A stretch of DNA of 64,000 nucleotides, from positions 1-64,000 of the forward strand of contig CAZGIW010000001.1 in NCBI GenBank assembly GCA_964526285.1. Direction: 5' to 3'. This document shows positions 8,281 through 16,342 of this stretch, one piece after another; positions within the stretch are counted from its first letter, which is position 1, and every line of letters starts with the position of its first letter. Origin of the DNA: CAYMAZ01 sp964526285. Its GTDB lineage: Bacteria; Bacteroidota; Bacteroidia; Bacteroidales; DTU049. The notes beneath the pieces are model-generated. The model was given only the letters and a program-made list of their open reading frames with translations, did not search any database and had not been told where the DNA came from. The position numbers were made by a program, and so were the translations under genes.

Positions 8281-9231
8281 TTAAGACATATTTTGATTCT
8301 GAACTGACGCTTTTTCAAGATATTCATACATTTCTTCAGGACTTATACTCATAAAAAAGTAATTGACAGGATTCAGGGGTGCTCCGTTTTTTCGTACTTC
8401 ATAGTGAAGGTGAGGACCTGTAGCAACCCCACTTCTTCCAACTGACCCTATAATATCTCCCCGTTCTACTTTGGCTCCTGGCTTTACCTCTGACTTAAGT
8501 AAGCAAGCATAAATTGAAATATACCCAAACCCATGATCTATGGCAACGATATTTCCAAGACCCTCGAGGTCTGCAGGAGGTTTAATTACTACCCCGGCAC
8601 CCGTAGCCACAACAGGCACTCCCTGTCTTGCAGCAAGATCAACTCCGTTATGCTGACGTAAAGACTTAAATATGGGATGAACACGCATGCCAAAACCCGA
8701 AATCAATACAAATTCATCTTTTTCAATGGGAAGTATTGCCGGAACACTCTGCAAAAACATCTTTTTTCCATATGCCAGTTCAAATAAAAGCCTGATTTTC
8801 CACATCAGTTGAACTGATTTATCTGCCGTTGATTTCACTTTCACTATTGTTGAGCTCATTAAACTGGAATAATCAAAACCTTCCATATAAAAAGACATCT
8901 CCAGTGTCAATGATTTGAGTTGCTCAATTTCTGCATCAAATGTCAGTTTTTGTATTTCCTTTTCCTTTTCCAGTAATTGTTCATACATAATAATGGATTG
9001 CTCAAGTTTCTGCAGCGCAACATTATAATTCTCTTCAAGTAATTTTAAATCACGCTTCATTTGCCTTTCGTGGGGAGAAGGATAAATGTAAGATACCAGT
9101 ATCACAAACACAAAAGCAAAACCTATTCCTGAAAGCAAAACCCAAATTATGTTTTTCAACTTAACATTGGAACCCTCTCCTATTCTCTCATAGGTTAGTG
9201 TTTCTGGATTTAAACGATAACGTGGCTTCAC
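8281..9231 (-). CDS. Membrane-anchored M23 (LytM-type) peptidase
   Basis: Zinc endopeptidase of the peptidoglycan-cleaving M23 family, or a LytM-domain activator. With a GTG start at 9231 the product is 316 residues. A short cytoplasmic N-terminus (VKPRYRLNPETLTYE, typical of Bacteroidota M23 proteins) precedes one transmembrane helix (about 30-50), a periplasmic coiled coil (about 55-115) and a C-terminal M23 domain. The metal-site motifs are intact: His and Asp in RQHNGVDLA and the HLHYEV pair. A longer open frame starts at 9348, but an exact -7 promoter element lies at 9264-9257 inside it, so that part is not expected in the mRNA. It is first in a likely operon with two small envelope proteins. 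Confidence 0.88.
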   Translation of the reverse strand: MKPRYRLNPETLTYERIGEGSNVKLKNIIWVLLSGIGFAFVFVILVSYIYPSPHERQMKRDLKLLEENYNVALQKLEQSIIMYEQLLEKEKEIQKLTFDAEIEQLKSLTLEMSFYMEGFDYSSLMSSTIVKVKSTADKSVQLMWKIRLLFELAYGKKMFLQSVPAILPIEKDEFVLISGFGMRVHPIFKSLRQHNGVDLAARQGVPVVATGAGVVIKPPADLEGLGNIVAIDHGFGYISIYACLLKSEVKPGAKVERGDIIGSVGRSGVATGPHLHYEVRKNGAPLNPVNYFFMSISPEEMYEYLEKASVQNQNMS

Positions 9232-9256
9232 TTTTTTTTTTAAAACCTGTATTTCA

Positions 9257-9264
9257 CAAAAGTA
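9257..9264 (-). promoter_or_regulatory. -7 element of the M23 operon
   Basis: The minus strand reads TACTTTTG, an exact TAnnTTTG match, 25 nt before the GTG at 9231. It decides the start of the M23 gene. It lies back to back with the plus-strand element at 9286-9293, so both genes are read from one 50-bp divergent promoter region. Confidence 0.65.
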
Positions 9265-9285
9265 ATCTTTTTTTTTGTTTTTAAC

Positions 9286-9293
9286 TATCTTTG
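9286..9293 (+). promoter_or_regulatory. -7 element of the M17 aminopeptidase gene
   Basis: TATCTTTG matches TAnnTTTG and ends 15 nt before the ATG at 9309, which implies a leader of only about 10-12 nt. Confidence 0.65.
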
Positions 9294-9308
9294 TAAAAAA
9301 AAGAAAAA

Positions 9309-10766
9309 ATGAATATTCGAATAAAACAAGCGGATATGTATGCTGCAAAAACCAATGTCGTTATATTGGCAGCTCAGATAAATCAAATTCCACAAGGGAT
9401 ACTTACAAAAGAAGAAGAAGCCTGGCTTAAAAAACTTCCCGAAGAGAAAAAGGAAAAGAATTTTTTTCATTTCAACAAGCTCAACTATCATGTTATGGTT
9501 TGTATTGTTCCTGAAATAAACGAAGAAGAGGAAAACGAAAGAAAAGAAAAAATCAGGAAACTTGGTTCAACTGTAGCTTCTGTGTGCAAGAGTGAGAGTA
9601 TTGAAAACCTCACCCTGTCATGCATCAAAAATTTTGAAGAAGAGGTGAATGATTTTCTTGAGGGCTTGTTCCTGTCTCATTATAATTTTGAAAAATATAA
9701 AAGCAAACAGGAAAAGAAAAAAACACTTTCTGTGGTCACTATAGCAGGAATAAAGTTAAATAAAAACAAACTCAAAGAACTTCAGAAAAAAACTGAATCA
9801 GTTTTTATTGCCCGCAATTGGGTCAATGAACCCGGATCTTCTTTAACACCACTAGGTTTTACAAAAGAGGTGAGTGAATTATTTGCCAACATTCCTGGTG
9901 TTAAAACTGAAATATTCTCTCCAAGAAAAATCTCATCTCTTAAGATGGCTGGCATTGAGGCCGTTTCAAAAGGAGGACCAAATCCTCCTGCTTTTATTGT
10001 TTTGGAATATATTCCTCAACATCTTAAAAAACAGCAACCAATTGTATTGGTTGGAAAAGGAATATTTTTTGATACCGGAGGTATCAATTTGAAACCAGGT
10101 GCAGGACTGGCCGATATGAAATGTGATATGTCAGGTGCTGCTGCTGTTGCTTCAGCGATGTATCTCATCGCTTCAATGAATCTTGATGTTCCTGTGGTTG
10201 GCCTTATTCCTGCTACCGAAAACAGACCCGGAAACATTGCCTATTTGCCCGGGGATGTCATTACTATGATGAACGGAGTCACTGTTGAGGTGAAAAACAC
10301 AGATGCTGAGGGACGCATGATTCTGGCAGATGCATTATGCTATGCAAAAAAATACAATCCTGCTGTTGCAATCACTATAGCAACACTCACCGGAAGTGCT
10401 CATTCCACATTTGGGCACCATGCCATTGCCGGAATGCAAAACAAAGCCGAAAACTGGTTTTCTTTGCTCAAGTCTGTCAGTTTTGAAGTCCATGAAAGAA
10501 TTGCCGAGCTCCCCATGTGGAAAGATTATGAAGACATGATAGAGTCTGGCATTGCAGATATACAAAATATTGGAGGGAAATATGCAGGAGCAATCACTGC
10601 TGCAAAATTTCTTCAGAAATTCACCGACTATCCATTTATTCATCTTGATATTGCAGGCCCGGCATTTACAGAAAAAGCTGAAGCATATGTTCCTGCAGGA
10701 GGCACCGGAGTGGGTGTGCGTTTGTTTTATGCGTTTCTAAGAAAAATCTCTCAGCTTCAGGGATAA
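9309..10766 (+). CDS. Leucyl aminopeptidase (peptidase family M17)
   Basis: Cytosolic di-zinc aminopeptidase that removes N-terminal residues from peptides. The protein has 485 residues, normal for the family. A variable N-terminal domain (1-160) is followed by the catalytic domain. The metal and active-site motifs are all visible: the lysine in VGKGIFFDTGG (about 247-257), MKCDMSGAAAV (about 268-278) and NTDAEGRMILADAL (about 330-343), which carries the last two metal ligands and the catalytic arginine. FFDTGG replaces the usual TFDTGG, a mild change. The gene is transcribed away from the M23 operon and followed 30 nt later by the PEGA protein. Confidence 0.93.
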   Translation: MNIRIKQADMYAAKTNVVILAAQINQIPQGILTKEEEAWLKKLPEEKKEKNFFHFNKLNYHVMVCIVPEINEEEENERKEKIRKLGSTVASVCKSESIENLTLSCIKNFEEEVNDFLEGLFLSHYNFEKYKSKQEKKKTLSVVTIAGIKLNKNKLKELQKKTESVFIARNWVNEPGSSLTPLGFTKEVSELFANIPGVKTEIFSPRKISSLKMAGIEAVSKGGPNPPAFIVLEYIPQHLKKQQPIVLVGKGIFFDTGGINLKPGAGLADMKCDMSGAAAVASAMYLIASMNLDVPVVGLIPATENRPGNIAYLPGDVITMMNGVTVEVKNTDAEGRMILADALCYAKKYNPAVAITIATLTGSAHSTFGHHAIAGMQNKAENWFSLLKSVSFEVHERIAELPMWKDYEDMIESGIADIQNIGGKYAGAITAAKFLQKFTDYPFIHLDIAGPAFTEKAEAYVPAGGTGVGVRLFYAFLRKISQLQG

Positions 10767-10796
10767 ACAACTCAAAATAAAGCCCCTTTTTTTGTT

Positions 10797-11600
10797 ATGA
10801 ATATTTTTAAATTATTTGTTTTCTCTGCCCTTTTTTCATTGTGTATTCAGGGATTTGCTCAAACCGGCAGCATTCAGATTTATTGCAAGCCAGATGTGAA
10901 TATATATATCAACGACAAGCTGGTGGGCAGAACCAGTGGAGAAATGTCGGGGTTGTTTGTGGAAAATATTCCAGCAGGTCAGGTCAGTGTGCGGGCATAC
11001 AAACAGGGATATTCAGCAGAAACAACAATTGTAACAATTGAAGAAGGAAAAATATCAGAATTATATTTTAACATTCAGAAATCCGATTTTCAGAAAGAAA
11101 AGCAAATTGGTATTCAATTGCATTTTGGCACATTTGGGTTGTTTAATGTGAACAATGTGTTTACCAAAGCACAATATTCATTTGGATTTACTCCACATTT
11201 TGATGTGCAAATTCACAATCATTTTGCAGCAGGAATTGAGGTTATGACCATGTGGGGAAAACCAGATACAGAAGATGAGCCCAGACTTATGATACATCCA
11301 AATCTCAGAGTAAAGGCAATGTTTAGTCCGACACCAAAGCTACGAATTGAAATTCTTGTTGCCAGCGGATTTGCATGGTGGCCAGAGAATCAAAACACTG
11401 CCCATCTTACTTCCGGTTTCAATGACAATCGAACAGGATGGGATTTTAGAGCTGCAGCAGGAATTGAATATGTATTGACTGAAAAAACCGCACTGTGTCT
11501 TAATTTCGGTTATTGTGCTTCAAGCAGCACAAATGATAATATCATATGGATAACTCATGATACAATGCTAGTGAGTTTTGGTCCTGTTTTTAATTTCTAG
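10797..11600 (+). CDS. PEGA-domain outer-membrane beta-barrel-like protein
   Basis: The 267-residue product begins with a signal peptide (about 1-21, FAQ cleavage). A PEGA domain follows (about 24-92): short beta strands with the pattern IYCKPDVNIYINDKLVG and an NIPAGQVSVRAYKQGY core. The rest (100-267) shows alternating hydrophobic residues, aromatic belts and a terminal phenylalanine (GPVFNF), as expected for a small outer-membrane beta barrel. PEGA domains usually bind surface or S-layer structures; the role here is unknown. It follows the aminopeptidase by 30 nt. Its last 11 bases overlap the convergent minus-strand gene. Confidence 0.75.
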   Translation: MNIFKLFVFSALFSLCIQGFAQTGSIQIYCKPDVNIYINDKLVGRTSGEMSGLFVENIPAGQVSVRAYKQGYSAETTIVTIEEGKISELYFNIQKSDFQKEKQIGIQLHFGTFGLFNVNNVFTKAQYSFGFTPHFDVQIHNHFAAGIEVMTMWGKPDTEDEPRLMIHPNLRVKAMFSPTPKLRIEILVASGFAWWPENQNTAHLTSGFNDNRTGWDFRAAAGIEYVLTEKTALCLNFGYCASSSTNDNIIWITHDTMLVSFGPVFNF

Positions 11601-12690
11601 AAACCCCTTTTTTCTTTTTTTTCTTTTTCTTTTTGTCAATATCAATCAGCACATAGTTCATGTTTCCCATATTTAGTTGGGCTGCATATTCAATCTGATG
11701 TTTGCCCGAAGGGTTGCCTGCTTTCACAAACGCATCATCACATTTACATCGTGAGTCAACCAAATCGTGACTGGCCTGCTCAATTGCAACAATATCAGTT
11801 GAAACAAGAATTCCAATGTCTTCCATAAATGGTTCGGGTGCATGTTTTGAACAATCACACGAACGTGAAATATTAGCAAGCACATTCACATAAATCATTT
11901 TTCTCAGATTCATCATAACATAAGTATATTCCACAAGCCGTTCAAGAAACACATTCCCGTCGGTTGATGCCCAGGGAATTGTAAACGCCTGAACAGGGCA
12001 TTCCCCAATGCATTTTGCGCATCCAATGCATTTTGATTTGTCAATGGTAAGTGGATCAAGGGTAATAGCACCTGCCGGACACTCTCTCACACAAACACCA
12101 CAATTGATGCACTTGTCCGGTTTTGTTCCCGGAATATCTGATGCATGAAGTGCCATTTTTCCTGCTATGGATGCCAGTCCCATGCCCACATTTTTAATGG
12201 CTCCGCCAAACCCGGCACTTCCATGCCCTTTGAAATGAGAAAAAATTACATAGGTGTCATAATCAAAAAAATGTTTGCCAAGAAAAACTTTGTTGTAGTG
12301 TTTTGTGCTGCATTGAACAACCGAATCGCCATCGGAATCCAATATATCAATTGGAGCATAGGTAAAACCATGATCACGGGCAAGCTGAATATGGCTGTCT
12401 GTGTATCTGCGTTTGCTCACATACAAAACATTGGTTTCAACAAATGTTGCCCCAAGCAAAAGCACAAGATCTTTCATTAACAGAGGTGAAAGAAAGTTCT
12501 TATTCCCCTCTTCTCCAAAATGCACTTTAAAGGCTATGTTTCCTTTGGCCTCATCCTGAATATAGGCAAATACTTTCAACAAGCCCTCTGCCGAAATATC
12601 AGAGGTAAAATACACTTTTGAAGGCTCCGCTTTCTGAGCAAAAACGACTAAACTGTAACAAAATACTAAAAAAAGAATAGTTTTTTTCAT
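11590..12690 (-). CDS. DUF362-type protein with two [4Fe-4S] clusters and a signal peptide
   Basis: The 366-residue protein combines a DUF362 domain (about 22-185 and 240-350) with an inserted bacterial ferredoxin module. C194-x2-C197-x2-C200-x3-C204 and C221-x2-C224-x2-C227-x3-C231 are two complete 4Fe-4S binding sets. It starts with an apparent Sec signal peptide (about 1-19, VVFAQ), with no twin-arginine motif, which is unusual for an Fe-S protein. The C-terminus carries nine consecutive lysines and then GVSRN, encoded by an A-rich tract, so the exact end could be affected by slippage. The substrate is unknown; electron transfer is an inference. It lies 16 nt after the glycosyltransferase gene, so the two are probably co-transcribed. 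Confidence 0.82.
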   Translation of the reverse strand: MKKTILFLVFCYSLVVFAQKAEPSKVYFTSDISAEGLLKVFAYIQDEAKGNIAFKVHFGEEGNKNFLSPLLMKDLVLLLGATFVETNVLYVSKRRYTDSHIQLARDHGFTYAPIDILDSDGDSVVQCSTKHYNKVFLGKHFFDYDTYVIFSHFKGHGSAGFGGAIKNVGMGLASIAGKMALHASDIPGTKPDKCINCGVCVRECPAGAITLDPLTIDKSKCIGCAKCIGECPVQAFTIPWASTDGNVFLERLVEYTYVMMNLRKMIYVNVLANISRSCDCSKHAPEPFMEDIGILVSTDIVAIEQASHDLVDSRCKCDDAFVKAGNPSGKHQIEYAAQLNMGNMNYVLIDIDKKKKKKKKKGVSRN

Positions 12691-12706
12691 ATTATTTCTG
12701 TTGGAT

Positions 12707-13393
12707 TTATTTTACTGCAATTTTCAATACGTCAATAATCATTTTCAGGGTTTTTACCAAAGTCACACTGCTTGCTTCTCTTTTTCTGAAATGTACAGGA
12801 AATTTCAAAACAACAATGTTGTTCTTTCTGCATTTTTTCAATATTTCAACGTCAAAAGCAAAACCTTGTATATTGAGTGTGCTAAACAAAACAGGGACAA
12901 CATCAGAAGAGAATACTTTGAGTCCACACTGGGTGTCTTTAAAACCCCTCACTGCAAAAGATCTGACAAATAATGAAAAGATACGGCTCCCTGCATTGCG
13001 ATAGAAGGGGGTTTTGTTATAAAATTCTGACTGTTTCAGAGAGCGATCTCCGATGGCAACTTCAGTTTCACCATTGCGAACAGCATAAATCATATCAAGC
13101 ATATTCTGCATTTTGTAAGGAACATCAATGTCGGTAAACACACACACGTTTCCTTTTGCATTCAACATTCCGGTTTGCACTGCAGCACCTTTTCCTTTGT
13201 TGGAATCATGTTGCAAATACTGAAAATTCTGTTTGTTGCAAACCTCCAAAATTCTGCCTTTATCTTCAAAACCATCATTAACAATAAGCACTTGGGCAGG
13301 TTCTTGCAGACCCTGTAGTTCATTGAATAAATAACGCATATCCTTTTCAAAGGAATCATGTATTTTGAAACAAGGAATAATAATGCTAATCAA
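12707..13393 (-). CDS. Glycosyltransferase family 2 (dolichyl-phosphate-sugar synthase-like)
   Basis: The 228-residue GT-A fold enzyme starts with ISIIIPCFK, the nucleotide-sugar binding strand. It then shows VNDGFED, the KGKGAAVQTGM stretch, the DxD motif in FTDIDVPY and DTQCGLKVF near residue 165. The last two are typical of the DPM1/dolichyl-phosphate-mannose-synthase group that transfers sugars to polyprenyl phosphate or lipid carriers. There is no C-terminal membrane segment, so it is likely peripheral on the cytoplasmic face. The sugar and acceptor are unknown. The DUF362 gene follows 16 nt later on the same strand. No TAnnTTTG element was found before its start. Confidence 0.85.
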   Translation of the reverse strand: MISIIIPCFKIHDSFEKDMRYLFNELQGLQEPAQVLIVNDGFEDKGRILEVCNKQNFQYLQHDSNKGKGAAVQTGMLNAKGNVCVFTDIDVPYKMQNMLDMIYAVRNGETEVAIGDRSLKQSEFYNKTPFYRNAGSRIFSLFVRSFAVRGFKDTQCGLKVFSSDVVPVLFSTLNIQGFAFDVEILKKCRKNNIVVLKFPVHFRKREASSVTLVKTLKMIIDVLKIAVK

Positions 13394-13439
13394 AGAAATT
13401 TGTTTAGAGATGCAATATTATTGAATTTTCAGGACATGA

Positions 13440-13470
13440 AAAAAGCCCTGAACATTGCTCAGAGCTTTTT
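13440..13470 (-). terminator. Rho-independent terminator after the lipocalin-like gene
   Basis: AAAAAGC (13440-13446) pairs with GCTTTTT (13464-13470), and CTGA (13448-13451) with TCAG (13459-13462), with one C-A mismatch between and a 7-nt loop. On the minus strand the second arm is followed by a run of T, so it ends the transcript of the gene at 13490-13945 before the glycosyltransferase gene. Confidence 0.8.
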
Positions 13471-13489
13471 GTTAATTCTTATTCCAAAT

Positions 13490-13945
13490 TTACACCTTGG
13501 AAAAATGTGTAATTGTTTCTGTGGTAACTCCGCCATCAGTATCAGATTCTTTTACCCATAATTCTTTGTTAGTAAGGCGAAGAATTTCTGATTCAACCCA
13601 TTCTCCCCATACTGTAGTATCTGTAATGTCCTGCATTCTCATTGACACATGGGTTTTGTCTGAGTTGAATTTCCACTCAAGATTAACATTGATAGAGAGG
13701 CCTCCAAAAGAATAAATCACTTTTCCTTTTCCATCTTTCATTAGCTCAAATCTTACAGCTCCAAATTCCTCTGTAATTGTTTGTTCAACATTGTTAACAA
13801 TCATTTTATCAATTTTCCAAACACCGGTAATGCGTGATGTTTTGCCAAGAATACTGAAAGAAGGACCTTCTTCGTACTTTCCGCAGCTATTGAGCATAAA
13901 CATGCCAGCCATAACAACTGCCAGTAATAATGTGATTTTTTTCAT
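13490..13945 (-). CDS. Lipocalin-like lipoprotein
   Basis: The 151-residue precursor has a lipoprotein signal with lipobox LNSC (Cys21). The mature region reads like the short Bacteroidota lipocalin-like/DUF5004 proteins. After a spacer comes ITGVWKIDKMIVN (about 39-51), which matches the GxW start of a lipocalin-type beta barrel. Alternating strands follow, with LEWKFNSDKTHVSMRM and a final W-V-K-E strand. Function unknown; such proteins are predicted to sit in the periplasm or on the cell surface. It is a single-gene unit with its own -7 element (13975-13968) and terminator (13440-13470). Confidence 0.75.
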   Translation of the reverse strand: MKKITLLLAVVMAGMFMLNSCGKYEEGPSFSILGKTSRITGVWKIDKMIVNNVEQTITEEFGAVRFELMKDGKGKVIYSFGGLSINVNLEWKFNSDKTHVSMRMQDITDTTVWGEWVESEILRLTNKELWVKESDTDGGVTTETITHFSKV

Positions 13946-13967
13946 AATGCTTTTTTTTAGGTTTATG

Positions 13968-13975
13968 CAAAATTA
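13968..13975 (-). promoter_or_regulatory. -7 element of the lipocalin-like gene
   Basis: The minus strand reads TAATTTTG, an exact TAnnTTTG match, 22 nt before the ATG at 13945. Confidence 0.6.
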
Positions 13976-14182
13976 CATAATTATTTATAAACAGGCTATT
14001 AACTCAGCATTATTTTCTTTCAAAAATGTCTGTCAAAAGCAAAAAAATAAACGTTTGAAAATTACGTCAATACAAATGCTTATGAGGATTCGTGTTTAAG
14101 TGGGAGGTCAGCTTTTTCTTTTTGCCACATTTTTGTGTTTATGCATAAAGTTAGCAATACAAAATCAAAAAAAACTTTTCAA

Positions 14183-16177
14183 TTATGCGTCAATATTAGC
14201 ATATTTCGCGTGTTTTTCAATGAATTCTCTTCGTGGAGGAACTTCATCACCCATCAACATTGAAAAAATCCGGTCTGCTTCGGCAGCATTGTCAATTGTA
14301 ACCAACCTCAATGTTCTGGTTTCAGGATTCATCGTTGTTGCCCAAAGTTGCTCAGCATTCATTTCTCCCAACCCTTTATATCTCTGTGTATGTATCCCTT
14401 TTTCGGTACCATCAGGCGAAAGTTCCTTAATCAAAGCTTGTCTTTCTTCCTCAGACCAGCAATATCTCTGAGTGTTTCCTTTTTTAACAAGAAAAAGAGG
14501 CGGTGTGGCAATATACACATATCCGTTTTCAATGAGAGACCGCATGTATCTGAAGAAAAATGTGAGGATCAAAGTTGTAATATGGCTTCCATCCACATCA
14601 GCATCCGTCATGATGATAATTTTATAATATCTGAGTTTCGACAAGTTGAGCGCTTTTGAATCTTCTTCAGTTCCAATTGAAACACCCATTGCAGTAAACA
14701 TATTTCTTATTTCTTCACTCTCAAAAATCTTATGCTGCATCGCTTTTTCCACATTGAGAATTTTCCCTCTCAGTGGCAGGATTGCCTGATATTTTCTGTC
14801 TCGTCCTTGCTTAGCTGTGCCACCTGCAGAATCACCCTCAACAAGATAAAGTTCGCACAATGCCGGGTCTTTTTCTGAACAATCAGCAAGTTTTCCCGGT
14901 AAACTGTTTGAAGAAAGCACATTTTTTCTTTGAACCATTTCACGGGCTTTGCGTGCTGCATGACGAGCTGTTGCTGCAAGAATCACTTTGTTTACAATGA
15001 CCCTGGCTTCTTTGGGATGCTCTTCAAGATAATTGTTCAGGGCCTCTCCCACCAAAACATCTACAGCACCAATGACCTCATTGTTTCCAAGTTTGGTTTT
15101 TGTTTGTCCTTCAAACTGAGGTTCCTGTACTTTCACTGAAACAACTGCTGTCAAGCCTTCTCTGAAATCATCACCACTGATATCAAACTTGAGTTTTGCA
15201 AGCATCCCTGAACGTTCAGCATAGCTTTTCAAAGTCCTCGTCAAGCCCCTTCTGAAACCGGCCAGATGTGTTCCTCCCTCAATGGTATTGATATTGTTTA
15301 CAAAACTGTGTACATTTTCTGCAAATGAAGTATTATACTGCATAGCAAATTCAACCGGAATTCCGTTTTTCTCTCCTTCAATAAAAATGGGTGCTTCTAT
15401 AAGTTTTTCTCTTGTAGAATCAAGATAATCAATAAAATCAACGAGCCCTTTGGATGAATAAAACTCCTGATAGGGATTTCCATTGTCTTCAACAACCTCA
15501 CGTTCATCAAGCAGTGTCAGCTTGATCCCTTTATTGAGAAAAGATAATTCCCTGAGTCTGGATGCAAGAATATCAAAACTGTATGTTGTTGTAATAAAAA
15601 TTGTATCATCCGGTTTGAAAAAAATTTTTGTTCCTTGTTTTTCCGTCGGTCCTACTTCTTTGACAGAATATTGGGGAGCCCCTTTTTCATATTCCTGAAT
15701 ATATTCTTTTTTGTCTCTATAAACTGAGGCAACCAGATGTGTGGAAAGAGCATTGACACATGATACACCAACACCATGTAACCCTCCTGAAACTTTATAT
15801 GAGTCTTTATTGAATTTCCCTCCTGCATGCAACACTGTCATAACAACCTCAAGTGCCGACCTCTGCTCTTTTTCATGCAAATCAACAGGTATACCACGCC
15901 CGTTATCAATAACTGTGATTGAGTTATCCTGATGAATTATAACATTAATTTCTGAACAATAACCAGCAAGTGCTTCGTCAATTGAATTGTCAACTACCTC
16001 ATAAACAAGGTGGTGTAGTCCTCTTGAAGATACATCCCCAATATACATGGCCGGACGTTTTCTGACGGCCTCAAGACCTTCCAAAACCTGAATACTGTCT
16101 GCAGAATAATCTCCATTGGTTTCTTTTGGATTTTCATCTCCCTCTGCTCTTTGTAATAAATCATTTATATCGCTCAT
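14183..16177 (-). CDS. gyrB: DNA gyrase subunit B
   Basis: ATPase subunit of the type II topoisomerase that introduces negative supercoils. The 664-residue protein has the GHKL ATPase domain with VVDNSIDEALAG, DNGRGIPVD and GGLHGVGVS; the transducer domain; the TOPRIM domain with LVEGDSAGG and TDADVDGSHI; and the short C-terminal QRYKGLGEMN segment. QVLEGLEAVRKRPAMYIGD near the N-terminus is typical of GyrB rather than ParE. A longer frame begins at 16213, but a perfect -7 element occupies 16218-16211, so the start at 16177 (MSDIND) is used. There is no gyrA nearby. About 240 bp downstream (13946-14182) hold no gene that can be supported. Confidence 0.95.
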   Translation of the reverse strand: MSDINDLLQRAEGDENPKETNGDYSADSIQVLEGLEAVRKRPAMYIGDVSSRGLHHLVYEVVDNSIDEALAGYCSEINVIIHQDNSITVIDNGRGIPVDLHEKEQRSALEVVMTVLHAGGKFNKDSYKVSGGLHGVGVSCVNALSTHLVASVYRDKKEYIQEYEKGAPQYSVKEVGPTEKQGTKIFFKPDDTIFITTTYSFDILASRLRELSFLNKGIKLTLLDEREVVEDNGNPYQEFYSSKGLVDFIDYLDSTREKLIEAPIFIEGEKNGIPVEFAMQYNTSFAENVHSFVNNINTIEGGTHLAGFRRGLTRTLKSYAERSGMLAKLKFDISGDDFREGLTAVVSVKVQEPQFEGQTKTKLGNNEVIGAVDVLVGEALNNYLEEHPKEARVIVNKVILAATARHAARKAREMVQRKNVLSSNSLPGKLADCSEKDPALCELYLVEGDSAGGTAKQGRDRKYQAILPLRGKILNVEKAMQHKIFESEEIRNMFTAMGVSIGTEEDSKALNLSKLRYYKIIIMTDADVDGSHITTLILTFFFRYMRSLIENGYVYIATPPLFLVKKGNTQRYCWSEEERQALIKELSPDGTEKGIHTQRYKGLGEMNAEQLWATTMNPETRTLRLVTIDNAAEADRIFSMLMGDEVPPRREFIEKHAKYANIDA

Positions 16178-16210
16178 AATCAACTTGTTAAATCTTTCAA
16201 CATGAATATA

Positions 16211-16218
16211 CAAAAGTA
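16211..16218 (-). promoter_or_regulatory. -7 element of gyrB
   Basis: The minus strand reads TACTTTTG (TAnnTTTG), with a TTTG at 16238-16235, 16 nt further upstream, as a possible -33 box. It excludes the longer gyrB reading frame that begins at 16213. Confidence 0.65.
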
Positions 16219-16342
16219 GTCATTTTTTCTGAAACAAATGGAATTTTTTATTAACAATTTCAAGGTTTCCTGCAAATAATTATTAATCTCTTCTCATTAA
16301 AAATAAATATGTTAATTTTATATCCGATTTTGGAAAAACAAT

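Noticed and set aside
9285..9491. Minus-strand open frame over the start of the M17 gene
   Set aside because: It overlaps a well supported gene and a promoter region; its Phe-rich translation is the reverse of a Lys/Glu-rich coding stretch.
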